Of a stretch of DNA of 64,000 nt, positions 21,977 to 33,304 are shown piece after piece. Position 1 is the first letter of the stretch; every line of letters starts with the position of its first letter. The stretch lies in NCBI RefSeq assembly GCF_902167145.1, contig NC_050100.1, positions 193,123,439-193,187,438 on the forward strand, given 5' to 3'. The stretch is from Zea mays (Eukaryota > Streptophyta > Magnoliopsida > Poales > Poaceae). Both the position numbers and the translations under genes were made by a program. Under the pieces are notes generated by a model, which had not been told where the DNA came from, made no database searches, and saw only the letters and a list, made by a program, of their open reading frames with translations.

Positions 21977-24171
21977 ATGGCGCCCAAAAGGAAAACCTCG
22001 AGTTCGTCTGCTGTGGTGATTCCTCCAATCGACCCCAACAGCCAACTGCCTTTCGCAGGTAACCACATGTCCGTCATCTCTGAGCCCGAGCTCCTCCATC
22101 TCGTGTCCATCGGGGTTCTTCCTCCGCGAGAACTCTGCTCTTGGCGGATTTGCCATGGGGTTACTGTCCTGACTGAGGATACCCATGAGTCCGTTGTTTA
22201 TGCTCCTTTCCTTCTCCGCGGTCTTGGCCTTCCTATTTCTCCCTTTTTCCGCGGCCTCCTTGATTTCTACCACCTCAACTTGACCCATCTGAATCCCAAT
22301 TCTATCATGCAAATCTCCATTTTCGTTCATTTATGTGAGGCCTTTCTTGGCGTGCTATCGCATTTCGGTCTGTGGAAGTACTTGTATCACTGTCGCCCTG
22401 GGATGGCCGGGGGACAACATCAACTGGTTGGGGGTGCTAGCTTGGAGATGCGCCGTGGGAGGAAGACTGAGTATCTCGAAATCCCTCTCAAAGACAGTAT
22501 CAAGGGATGGCGCCTGGAGTGGTTCATAGTCGAGAATTATGGAAATTCTCTCCCCCCCGGTCGGGGAGACAACCGGATGTTCGCACCCCTAGCTGGACCG
22601 AGTCTCCCACAGATCAGGAGGTAGCTGAGGCAGGTGCGTTGCTAGCTGAAGTTGGACTGCTGAAAGAGAGGGGTCTGACTGCTGAAGCTGTGGTTGCTGA
22701 TTTTGTCTTCAAGAATATTCAGCCGTTGAAGGACAGGGCATACCCAGCTTATCTGTATCGAGGCCTAGCCGACTCAACTCGGGTTACCGACAGAAGAATT
22801 CCCTCTGCAGACTTGGTGAGCCGACTTGAGATGATCCTTAGAGGCAAAGTGTCAAATGTTGGTGCTCCAGTGGCGTACTCGGCCTGGAACCTGCCTCCTC
22901 CCAAAGCCCTCACCCTTTTTGTGTCGAATCCGCTTGTCACTGATGGCAGCTTGGGCCTTAGAGTGCGACCCTCTGCTGAAGAAGTTAGTGCCTTGGTTGC
23001 CTCGCTTGGGGAGGTTCCTGATGATGAACGGCAGGTCCATTTTGAGGTGCCCCTGAACCCTAGTGATGCAGAGATAAGCGCTATGCTTGATTTGCTGGCT
23101 GAGGATTCTTCCGACGCTGCTCCCGCTGGGGCGTTGGTAGTGGCACCCCTCCCAGAGGCTGATACAACTTTGGATACTCAGAAACCTGTCAGTACTCGCC
23201 CGAGGCGCCCCTGCCGAGCCAGTCAACCTGATCCTTCTGCTGATGAGGAGAAAAAGAAAAAGAGACGCCTTCGGCGAGTATCCAGTTTGGATCGGGATGT
23301 TGGCACCTCGGTTCCTGCTGCTGAAGAAATGCCTGTGACTGAATTTGCTGATGTTGATCCCAATGGGTGTACCTAATCCGCTGCTGATCCCAATGTGGGT
23401 GCTCCTTCTGTTGCTGAACCCAATGGGTGTGCTGCTCGTGTTGCCAATGTGGACGATGAGGAGGAGGAAGATGAAGTTCCTTTGACTCGGAAAAATAGTC
23501 GACAGTTCATCGCCAGCGGTGAAAGTAGTGGAGTTCCCTCTCCTGCTTTGTCTGCTCTCATTGGCCTGCAAGAACTGTCCCTGGCCAATTTTGATCAGGC
23601 TCTTGAGGATATGGTTCCAGAGGATTTGTTATCGGAGCCAGTGGATGATGGTGTGATGGAAGTTTGTGCTGATGTGCCAGATGCTGGGTTGAGGTCATCC
23701 CGTGCCTCGTCGACCTTGGAGCGCGATCTCGAGGGTCGGGAGACTGAATTGGATCGTTCTGGTCCCATGGAAGTAACTGAGGGCCCATCAGCCTTAGAGG
23801 TGGCTACCGCAGAGAACCTGGACCCCCAGGGTGGTGTTGACACATGCCCAACCCCCGAGGATGTTGCCGGGGATGACTTGGTTCGGGTGGGAAGTGTAAG
23901 CCACTGCCCAGCCCCCGAGGGTGCTCCCGGGGATGATCCGGCTCAAGTGGGCAGTGCAGATTATGACCCAGCCCCCGAGGGTGCCCGAGCGGGGTCTCCC
24001 TCCTGTACTTCCATAGACGTTCATGCGGGATCGCCTTCTCATTCCGGCTGTATGGTGGTAGCTCCAACCTTGGACCAGGAGGTCGCTTTAGAGGGCAGCG
24101 TCCCCGCTGATCGAGTGTTGGGCTCTGCTCCTCCGATGAGGTCCTGTGCCCGCTCATCGGCGGTGATGTAG
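21977..24171 (+). pseudogene. E5 antisense gene B: 'putative gypsy-type transposon' domain protein, broken
   Basis: Starts MAPKRKTSSSS at 21977. The core (about residues 28-200) has the conserved style of a plant TE-associated domain annotated as putative gypsy-type transposon (I believe PF04195): VSIGVLPPRELCSW, PISPFFRGLLDFYHLNLTHL, GGASLEMRRGRKTEYL. The C-terminal part is acidic, with repeated Pro/Glu/Gly units near 23830-23990. Breaks: a frameshift at the C-run near 22552-22558 and a TAA at 23374-23376. The frame ends at 24171 inside DNA that is the reverse of gag, so the natural C-terminus was lost in the deletion that removed pol. Function is unknown. Confidence 0.75.
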
Positions 24172-25539
24172 AGGTCGGCTTCCCGGAACAGCTCCTCGGA
24201 AGTAGTCGGCGCCTTCTGTAATATGGCTCGGACGAAAGCCAAGTCATTGGAGCCCCGGTAGAAGTCTTCGATCACGGCCGCCTCCGTGACCTCGGGGATA
24301 CGGTTTCTCATGGTCTGGAACCTTTTGAGGTACGACCGGAGAGTTTCGTCTCCCCGACGCTTGATGGATTTGAGATCCCACGGTTGCGCCGGCTTGTCGG
24401 AGAGGGACTGGAAATTGGCGGTGAAGCGTCGACTGAAGTCGCCCCAGTCGTCGATGCAGTGTCGGGGTAGATGTCGCAGCCATTGCAGCGTGTCTTGCCC
24501 AAGGACAATGGGTAAGTATGCGGTCATCACATCCTCGGACGCCCCGGCAGCTCGAGCAGCGGTGGTGTAGACGGCTAGCCAGCCCCCTGGATCCTGCTTA
24601 GGTTCATATTTGTCGACATTGGATACCTTGAAGTTGGGAGGCCATTGGATGGCCCTGAGGCGCGGAGTAAGAGCAGACACTCCGCATGTGTCCTCCTGCC
24701 ATCGGGGATGATGTCTGTCCCGGGGAGGGGAGTAGTTGTTGTGGTTTCTCGACCGTCCCCGGGTTGTACCGCTAGTTGAGGCCGTTGCCGACTCAGTTCT
24801 GGTAGCTTGGCTCTAAGCTGGGATGCCATGATCCCTGTCGTACTCCTCCCGGCGGTGGATCTCGTTCTCATGTCGCCGTTCACGCGAAGCATTGATGGAG
24901 CTTCGCGCGTCTCGGCGACTGTTGATGGCGTGTCGTAGATCGTTCGGTGGGTGAGCGAGTGGTAGAAGATGGTTGGCCGCCTGGGTGAACAGTCGTCGGT
25001 AGCCCTCAGCGTCGGGAGTCCGGGGGAGTCCATCAGCTATCCGAGCTAGTACTCCTCCGACTTCGCTCGGCGTGTTAATGGCTCGGGCGAAGTCGGGGTT
25101 CAGGTTGCGCCCGAAGAATGGATTCTCCCGGCGTTGCCTCGCGTCTTGCTCGGCTTGTTCCTGAGCCCGGCGGCGATCACGTCGTCGGGAGTTCCTTCGT
25201 TCTCTGAAGACGCGTTCCTCCGGAGTCTCTCCTATCTCCGAGACCTCGTCTCGCGAGACAGGTTGCTCCAGATCCCGTTCTCCGGCCGCGTGATGTCGTC
25301 GAATGTTCCTGCGCCGGTTCCTCCGTCGGCGGGATTCTCGTTGAGGCGGTTCTTCTCCGGGTGCAGTTGGCTCGTCGTCGGAGACGGTGGGCGATTCCAC
25401 TCTCCCGATGAAGAGGACGTCGGGATAGAATGGTGCTGCTGTCGTGGCGACTTTCTTTCCGTTCTCCTTTGAGGGCGGAGGAACGGAAAGAACAACTTGC
25501 TTCCCCTTGGTCTACTTCTTCCTCGCGATCTGTGTCCAT
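24130..25539 (-). pseudogene. E5 gag (Tat-type), truncated and interrupted
   Basis: Likely start MDTDREEEVDQG at 25539. A one-base shift near 25500 moves into the frame that continues PTVSDDEPTAPGEEPP and an Arg-rich region. A TAG at 24813-24815, probably from CAG, precedes the conserved gag domain (VDKYEPKQDPGGWLAVYTTA, LPRHCIDDWGDFSRRF, RGDETLRSYLKRFQTMRNRI). Homology ends at ITADERAQDLIGGA near 24130, where the sequence switches to the reverse complement of gene B. No zinc knuckle and no pol follow. It would have encoded the capsid of a Grande-like element. Confidence 0.82.
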
Positions 25540-25830
25540 TCTTTTGTCGGGGAAGTAGACAGTGGAATTCTCTGGGTCAGCGGGCCCCCGGCTCCTGACT
25601 TTCCGGAGACGATCTTTTTCCAGAGAGATGGAGGTTGCGCTTCTCCAACATTTCCGGAGTTTGTTGGAGGAGACTTCTTTTCCGGCGGATCCGCAATGTG
25701 GTGTAGAGTTCCTTCTTCATCTGCTATGGATGAGATTGTTCCGAAGCAGAATACGGATCCGGGACGGAGGGTGATCTTGCTGTGGAAGGTGACGGCCATT
25801 GAGCTAGCTTGGATCGTCGACACACCCCCT
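25540..25830 (-). other. E5 5' leader
   Basis: Sequence between the primer site and gag, with no gene called. The plus-strand frame crossing it into the LTR is a shadow. Confidence 0.5.
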
Positions 25831-25843
25831 ACCTGGCGCGCCA
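25831..25843 (-). other. E5 primer-binding site
   Basis: The sense strand reads TGGCGCGCCAGGT, two bases after the 5' LTR. It starts with TGG as expected for pairing with a tRNA CCA end, and is clearly different from the Met-type sites of the other elements. I do not assign the tRNA. Confidence 0.7.
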
Positions 25844-25845
25844 GC

Positions 25846-26473
25846 TGTCGGTGTTTTGGGTCCGACCGCACACCCGGGGTTGCCCCTCAAGGTGTTTTTA
25901 GGGGTAGGACGGTGTCGACGACTGTAGCAAAATGGTTCGTGCCAGATGCACGAGGGACAATGAACAAGGTTTACAGGTTCGGGCCGCTTAGAGATGCGTA
26001 ACACCCTACGTCCTGGTGAGTATGCTTGGTGAATGAGGTTACAGGAGAGCTCTCTGAATTGAGAATGCAAAGAGTTCGAGTGGGTGGCTAAGTAATAGGG
26101 TCGATTGTTCTGAAGGGGTGCCCCCTAGGCCTTATATACTCGACCGTGGGGCAATACATGTGGATATGATAACAATGTGTAGCTAAAATATAGTGAACCG
26201 CTTGATTTTATCTCCCTGTAGCCCTGCCGACTTATCCTCGCATGGCTCCGCTGCATGGGGGCTCCAACGCGGAAAGTCGGATCTCTGTTGTGGTCACTCG
26301 CTCGACGTTGTGGGTCATCCGGGTTTGCACCAATCCGGCCTCATGTCGATCTGCTTTACTGGTTGTCTCTCCCCAGGCCCACGAAAGAATGACCTTACGA
26401 TTTATCGGGCCCTTGGGCCTTTCGTGAGGTCTTTTACTCTTTTAGTGGACCCAGGGGACATCTATCCCCCACA
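25846..26473 (-). repeat. E5 5' LTR
   Basis: 628 bp, near-identical to 18725-19353, with a one-base deletion in GCGGGAAAG and about five substitutions. TATATAAGG is on the minus strand at 26130-26138. Confidence 0.92.
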
Positions 26474-26478
26474 CCAGG

Positions 26479-28029
26479 TACACCAAGTTGACACCCGAAG
26501 AGATTCTTGGAAAGTTTGTGAGCGGGCGCATGATGGTGAAGGAGGCCCGATATGTGGATGACGCTCTAAACGGTCCACTCCCCGTCCACGATCCTCAAAC
26601 TATTGCCCTCAAGGCAACCAGCAGCAGGGAGACGCTACCAAGCAAGGTGGCACAAGTTGAGGCGGTCGGGCTAAACGAAGATGAGATGGCTCTCATCATC
26701 AAGCGCTTCAAGACCGCATTAAAAGGACGCAAGGAGTACCCCAACAAGAATAAAGCAAAGGGAAAGCGCTCCTGCTTCAAATGTGGTAAGACATGTCATT
26801 TTATTGCTCAATGTCCCAATAATGAAAATGACCAGGGGGAAGAAATACATGGGAAGAAGGAGAAGAAGAAAAGCTATAGGAAGGCTAAAGGCGAGGCACA
26901 TCTTGGCAAGGAATGGGACTCGGACTGCTCGTCATCCGACTCCGATGATGAAGGACTGGCAGCCTCGGCCTTCAACAAATCTTCTCTCTTCCCCAATGAA
27001 CGCCACACTTGCCTCATGGCAAAGGAGAAAAAGGTAAGCGTTCGAGAAACCCCTAAGTATTCTACTTCTAGTGATGAGGATTCTAGTGATGATGAAGTAG
27101 ATTATACTAGCTTGTTCAAATGATTAGATAGAGCTAAAGTAGAAAAGATTAATGAATTGATTGATGCTTTAAATGAAAAAGATAGACTACTAGAGAGGCA
27201 AGAGGACATTTTGTATGAGGAACATGACAAATTTGTTAGTGTTCAAAAGTCTCTTGCCTTAGAAATTAAGAGGAATGAATTACTATCTTCTAAGTTATCT
27301 ACGTGCAATGAATCTATCTCTAGTTTAAAGACTTTGAATGATGATTTAAGTGCTAAGCTAGAAGTAGCTAATAGATCAAGTTCATGTGTTGAACATGTTG
27401 TTATTTTCAATAAATGCAAGGATTTTGATATCAATGCTTGTGATGAACATCTTGCTTCCATTGCTAAATTAAATGATGAGGTGGCAAGTCTTAATGCTCA
27501 ACTTAAGACTTGCAAGGTTGATTTTGATAAACTAAAATTTGCTAGGGATGCCTACACTATTGGTAGACACCCCTCAATTAAGGATGGACTTGGCTTTCGA
27601 AAGGAAGCCAAGAACTTAACAAGCCAAAGGGCTCCCATTTCCAACAAGGAGAAAGGGAAGGCCCCTATGACTAGTAGCGTTCAAAAGAATCATGCTTTCA
27701 TGTATAATAGGAAAATTGTTAGTCATAATAGAAGGTATGATTATGATGCTTATGATTCACATGCTATGCTTGCTTCAAGTTCTAATTTTAATGGTAGGCC
27801 TAGGAGAAATTTTGTGTCTCATGCTCCTAGGAAAACGTGTAATAAACCTACTACTGTCTTTCATGCTTGCAACACTAAGTTTGTACTTTCATATAAAAAT
27901 GAAAAAGTAGTTGCAAAAAAATTGGGACCCAAATGCAAAGGAGACAAGGCTTGCATTTGGGTACCAAAAGCTATTGTAACTAACCTTGTAGGACCCAACA
28001 AGAGTTGGGTACCTAAAACCCAAGTGTAA
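26479..28029 (+). pseudogene. E4 gag, C-terminal part
   Basis: Resumes after E5 with YTKLTPEEILGKFVSGRMMV. An intact CCHC knuckle (CFKCGKTCHFIAQC) lies at about 26773-26814, so nucleic-acid binding is preserved here, unlike in E1. An acidic Ser/Asp stretch follows, with a TGA at 27121-27123 in the same frame. Then comes a long coiled coil (about 27130-27540) and a C-terminus with repeated WVPK motifs, ending in TAA at 28027. Pol begins a few bases later, after TTGCAGGT. Confidence 0.88.
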
Positions 28030-28041
28030 ATTGTCTTGCAG

Positions 28042-31000
28042 GTTTATGCATCCGGGGGCTCAAGCTGGATTATCGACAGCGGATGCACAAACCACATGAT
28101 GGGGGAGAAGAAGATGTTCACCTCCTACGTCAAGAACAAGGATTCCTAGGATACGATTATCTTTGGAGATGGGAACCAAGGCAAGGTCAAAGGCTTGGGC
28201 AAGATAGCAATCACAAATGAGCACTCTATTTCTAATGTATTTTTAGTAGAGTCGCTTAGTAGAGTCGCTAGGCTATAATCTCCTGCCTGTTTGTCAATTG
28301 TGCCACATGGGCTACAATTGTTTGTTTACAAATGTTGATGTATCTGTCTTTAGAAGGAGTGATGGTTCATTAGCGTTTAAGGGTGTACTAGATGGCAAAC
28401 TCTACGTAGTGGATTTTTCGAAAGAGGAGGCCGATCTAGATGCATGCTTAATCGCTAAGACTAGTATGGGCTGGCTGTGGCATCGCCGTCTAGCACATGT
28501 TGGGATGAAGAACCTTCACAAACTTCTAAAGGGAGAGCATGTGTTAGGACTAACCAATGTCTGCTTCGAAAAAGATAGACCTTGTGTAGCTTGTGAGGCA
28601 GGAAAAAGGTGGGAAGCACTCATCACAACAAGAATGTGATGACAACATCAAGACCACTGGTGCTACTACATATGGACCTCTTCGGACCCGTCGCCTACCT
28701 TAGCATTGGGGGAAGTAAGTATGGTCTTGTTATTGTTGATGATTTTTCCCGCTTCACTTGGGTGTTCTTTTTGCAGGATAAATCAGAAACCCAAGGGACC
28801 CTTAAGCGCTTTCTAAGGCGGGCTCAAAACAAATTTGAGCTCAAGGTGAAAAAGATTAGAAGCGACAATGGGTCCGAGTTCAAGAATCTGCAAGTAGAGG
28901 AGTACCTTGAGGAGGAAGGCATCAAGCACGAGTTCTTCGCTCCTTACACACCACAGCAAAATGGTGTGGTAGAGAGGAAGAACAGAACGCTTATCGACAT
29001 GGCAAGGACGATGCTTGGAGAGTTCAAGACGCCTGAGCGGTTTTGGTCGGAAGCTGTGAACACAACTTGCCACGCCATAAACCGGCTCTACCTTCATCGC
29101 CTCCTCAAGAAGACCTCCTACGAACTCCTTACCGGTAACAAACCCAACGTATCATACTTTCGTGTATTTGGGAGCAAATGTTACATTCTAGTGAAGAAAG
29201 GTAGAAATTCTAAATTTGCTCCCAAAGCTGTAGAAGGGTTTTTACTAGGTTATGACTCAAATACAAATGCGTATAGAGTCTTCAACAAATCATCGGGTTT
29301 AGTTGAAGTCTCTAGCGACGTTGTATTTGATGAGACTAATGGCTCTCCAAGAGAGCAAGTTGATCTTGATGATGTAGATGAAGATGATGTTCCAACGGCC
29401 GCAATGCGTACAATGGCGATTGGTGATGTGCGACCACGGGAACAATAGGAGCAAGATCAACCTTCTTCCTCAACGATGGTGCATCCCCCAACTCAAGATG
29501 ATGAACAAGTTCATCAAGAAGAGGCGTGTGATCAAGGGAGAGCACAAGAAGAACAAGCTATGGAGGAAGAAGCACCACCGGCCCCTCCAACTCAAGTCCA
29601 AGCGACGATTCAAAGGAATCACCCCGTTGACCAGATTCTGGGTGACATAAGCAAGGGAGTAACTACTCGCTCAAGATTAGCTAACTTTTGTGAGCATTAC
29701 TCTTTTGTCTCTTCTATTGAGCCTTTCAGGGTAGAAGAGGCCTTGCAAGATCCGGACTGGGTGTTGGCCATGCAGGAAGAGCTCAACAACTTCAAGCGAA
29801 ATGAAGTTTGGAGCCTGGTGCAACGTCCAAATCAAAACGTTGTGGGAACCAAGTGGGTGTTCCGCAACAATCAAGACGAGCACGGGGTGGTGACAAGAAA
29901 CAAAGCTCGACTTGTGGCAAAAGGTTATGCCCAAGTCACAGGTTTGGACTTTGAGGAGACTTTTGCTCCTGTGGCTAGGCTAGAGTCTATTCGCATTTTG
30001 TTAGCCTATGCCGCTCACCATTCTTTCAGGTTGTTTCAAATGGATGTAAAGAGCGCTTTCCTTAATGGGCCAATCAAGGAGGAGGTGTACGTGGAACAAC
30101 CCCCTGGCTTTGTGGATGACAGGTATCCCGACCATGTTTTAAGCTCTCTAAGGCGCTCTATGGACTTAAGCAAGCCCCAAGAGCATGGTATGAATGCCTT
30201 AGAGATTTCTTAATTGCTAATGCTTTCAAGGTTGGGAAAGCCGATCCCACTCTTTTCACTAAGACTTGTGACAGTGATCTTTTTGTGTGCCAAATTTATG
30301 TCGATGACATAATATTTGGTTCTACTAATCAAAAGTCTTGTGAGGAGTTTAGCAGGGTGATGACACAGAAATTTGAGATGTCGATGATGGGCGAGTTGAC
30401 GTACTTCCTTGGGTTCCAAGTGAAGCAACTCAAGGATGACACTTTCCTCTCCCAAACGAAGTACACACAAGATCTTCTCAAATGGTTTGGGATGAAGGAC
30501 GCCAAGCCCGCGAAGACACCAATGGGAACTGACGGACATGTCGACCTCAACAAAGGAGGTAAGTCCGTTGATCAAAAGGCATACCGGTCTATGATAGGGT
30601 CATTGCTTTATTTATGTGCTAGTAGACCGGATATTATGCTTAGCGTATGCATGTGTGCTAGATTTCAATCTGATCCAAGGGAATGTCACCTTGTGGCCGT
30701 TAAGCAGATTCTGAGATATTTAGTTGCTACGCCTTGCTTCGGGATCTGGTATCCAAAGGGGTCTACCTTTGACTTGATTGGATATTCAGACTCCGATTAT
30801 GCCGGTTGCAAGGTTGATAGGAAGAGCACATCAGGGACGTGCCAATTTCTAGGAAGGTCCCTGGTGTCGTGGAGCTCAAAGAAACAAACCTCCGTTGCCC
30901 TATCCACCGCTGAGGCCAAGTATGTTGTCGCAGGACAGTGTTGTGCGCAACTACTTTGGATGAGGCAAACCCTCCGGGACTTTGGCTACAATCTGAGCAA

Positions 31001-31250
31001 AGTCCCACTCCTATGTGACAATGAGAGTGCAATCCGCATGGCGGATAATCCTGTTGAACACATCCGCACTAAGCACATAGACATCCGGCATCACTTTTTG
31101 AGAGACCACCAGCAAAAGGGAGATATCGAAGTGTTCTATATTAGCACCGAGAACCAGCTAGCCGATATCTTTACCAAGCCTTTAGATGAGAAGACCTTTT
31201 GCAGGCTGCGTAGTGAGCTAAATGTCTTAGACTCGCGTAACTTGGATTGA
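28042..31250 (+). pseudogene. E4 pol polyprotein, broken
   Basis: Protease-like DSGCTNHM near the start. Integrase zinc region WHRRLAHVGMKNL. Integrase core with IRSDNGSEF and QQNGVVERKNRTL. RT with [13 protein letters not shown] and catalytic YVDD at 30297-30308. RNase H with YSDSDYAG and ending LDSRNLD, stop 31248. Breaks: TAG at 28147; a 13-bp tandem duplication (28244-28256 and 28257-28269) that shifts the frame; a frameshift near 28600; TAG at 29446 in the integrase-RT linker; a shift near 30140 in RT. The RT/RNase H half from 30285 is open for 321 codons. Confidence 0.9.
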
Positions 31251-32030
31251 TTTATAGCATACATGTGTTTTATGCCCTTGATCAAGTTATTTTATGCATT
31301 TATGAGATTTATTGTCTATTTATGGTGCTCAAGTTGTGCAAGGGATCCTCGGACCTCTCAAGTCCATGTGTGAATAATGCACATATTTAGGGGGAGAAGT
31401 GCTACAACTTGACCCTTTGAGACTAACATTTGTGCTTGAGTTTACTTGATGTAGTCTCAAAGGTGAAATGAAAGGGAAAGGTGAACTTGGACCATGCAAA
31501 GACTTCCACTGCACTCCGGTATTAGTGTACTAACCTCCAAGTTCATTCTTAAGCTCCTATTGCCTTTTTGCTCTTAATTGACATTTTTGGTGAGGCAACG
31601 GGGTTAAAGGGCCAAAAATGGTCCCGTTTTTGTGCTTAATGCCAAAGGGGGAGAAGTTAAGGCCAAAGCAAATGGATCAGCTACCACTTGAGAATTTTGA
31701 AAATAGTAGTGTTAGAATTTTTGATTTGTCAAAATACTCTTATTGCAAAATTTGGTCTCTTGTGGGGAGAATTTATGATTATGGGAAAAAGGGGGAGTTT
31801 TTGGATCTTGATCATTTTCACTCTTGGATTATCTCTCTTAATGCCCAAACAAGTAAGTTTGACTTAGAGATAGCCTAGATAGGAAAATGAATTTGATTTG
31901 CAAAAACAAACCAAGTGGTGGCAAAGAATGATCCAAATATGCCAAATTTGAGTCAAAAACAATTTGGTCTTCAATTTGAATCAATGTTGCATGTTTTGCA
32001 TTGCTTTTTGAATAGTTGGCATAAATCACC
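31251..32030 (+). other. E4 untranslated region between pol and polypurine tract
   Basis: About 0.78 kb with several AGGGGGAGAAG-type purine runs (31390, 31645, 31790) resembling the polypurine tract and possibly acting as extra priming sites. The frame at 31618-31878 has no recognisable domain. Confidence 0.6.
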
Positions 32031-32044
32031 AAAAAGGGGGAGAT
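32031..32044 (+). other. E4 polypurine tract
   Basis: AAAAAGGGGGAGAT abuts the 3' LTR and primes plus-strand DNA. Confidence 0.88.
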
Positions 32045-33299
32045 TGAAAGGGAAATGTGCCCTTGGGCCATTTCCATAGTGTTTTGGTGATTAAGTGCCC
32101 AACACATATTCTCTAAGTGTTAAATTGTGCCAAAGATTGAAGAAGTACAAATCATGTAACAAGGTATGTTTCTAGACTTAGTACATTTGTTTGAGTACTA
32201 ATGAAGTTATCTAAGTGCTAGAAATAGGAAAAGAAAAGATTGGAAAAGAGTGCCTGTGTACAGCCCAGACTCAGCTCGCGGACTATCCAGTGGTGCACCG
32301 GACAGTGTCCGGTGCGCCAGGCTGGACTCCGGTGAACAGGCCACTCTCGGGAATATTTGGCGGCGTACGGCTATAATTCACCAGATTGTCCGGTGGTGCA
32401 CCGGACTGTCCGGTGAGCCAACGGTCGCCAGCGCAACGGTCGACCGCGCAATCCACGGGCGACGCGTGGCCCGCGCCAACGGTCGGCAGGGGGCACCGGA
32501 CTGTCCGGTGTGCACCAGACAGTGTTCGGTGCGCCAACCAGCCCGGAGTTGCAACGGTCGACTGCGCCAGAAAAGGAAACAGATCCGCACTGGACCATCT
32601 ACAGTGGATGTCCGGTGGTGCACCGGACTGTCCGGTGCGCCACCCGACAGAAGGCAAGGATAGCCTTCCTTGTTGGCTTCCAACGACTCCTAGCTGCCTT
32701 AGGGCTATAAAAGGGACCCCTAGGCACATGGAGGAGTTATCTAAGCATTCACTAATCAATTCTAAGTCTCCACACTCCGTCTCCACGCACTTGATCGATC
32801 GTGTTAGTGATTTGAGCTCCGTTCTTGCTATGAACTCTCTGTGCTTCATTTGAGCTCAAGTCTTGGCTTGTGTGCGTGTATTGTGCTGTGGATTTGTGTG
32901 TGTTGCTCCCAACCTTACTCTTGTGTTTACATTGTGACCATTGTTGTAAGGGCGAGAGGCTCCAACTTGTGGAGATTCCTCGCAAACGGGAAAAGATATA
33001 AGCAAAGAAAAGCCGTGGTATTCAAGTTGATCATTGGATCACTTGAAAGGGGTTGAGTGCAACCCTCGTCCATTGGGACGCCACAACGTGGAGGTAGGCA
33101 AGTGTTATACTTGGCCGAACCATGGGATAAACCACTGTGTCTCTTGTGTTATCTTTCTTTGTGATTATTGTGATTCGCAAGAGCTCACTCTATAGCCACT
33201 TGGTTCTTTTGAGCACTAACATATTTACAACCAAGTTTTGTGGCTATTAGTTGTTGAATTTTATAGGATCACCTATTCACCCCCCTCTAGGTGCTCTCA
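32045..33299 (+). repeat. E4 3' LTR
   Basis: 1255 bp, with TATAAAAGG at 32706-32714 and palindromes at about 32290-32640. It is longer than the 5' LTR mainly because of an extra stretch near 32770-32880. Confidence 0.93.
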
Positions 33300-33304
33300 T
33301 ATAC
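33300..33304. repeat. Target-site duplication of E4, right copy (TATAC)
   Basis: TATAC follows the terminal CA directly, and E3's LTR resumes from here. Confidence 0.93.

Larger units (their letters stand above)
18725..26473 (-). mobile_element. E5: Grande-like (Tat-lineage Gypsy) deletion derivative without pol
   Basis: Both LTRs are about 630 bp, with TSD CCAGG. In the minus orientation the 5' LTR is 25846-26473 and the 3' LTR is 18725-19353. Gag is on the minus strand (about 24130-25539). The rest of the interior carries genes on the plus strand, antisense to the element, an arrangement known for maize Grande. No protease, RT, RNase H or integrase is present: gag runs straight into the antisense gene near 24130. 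The LTRs differ by only about five substitutions and one indel by eye, so insertion was recent and probably needed proteins in trans. Confidence 0.88.
16671..33299 (+). mobile_element. E4: SIRE-lineage Copia LTR retrotransposon (Ji/Opie-like), decayed, hosting E5
   Basis: 5' LTR 16671-17879, primer-binding site 17882-17893, gag from 17930, pol to 31250, polypurine tract 32031-32044, 3' LTR 32045-33299, TSD TATAC. Minus the E5 insertion the element is about 8.9 kb. Gene order is gag, protease, integrase, RT, RNase H. In-frame stops (27121, 28147, 29446), a 13-bp tandem duplication (28244-28269) and frameshifts near 28600 and 30140 disable pol. The LTRs differ by a few per cent by eye. Confidence 0.93.

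Noticed and set aside
22507..23376. A separate gene starting at 22507
   Set aside because: It is the continuation of antisense gene B in another frame after a one-base change in the C-run near 22555; the protein style is continuous across it.
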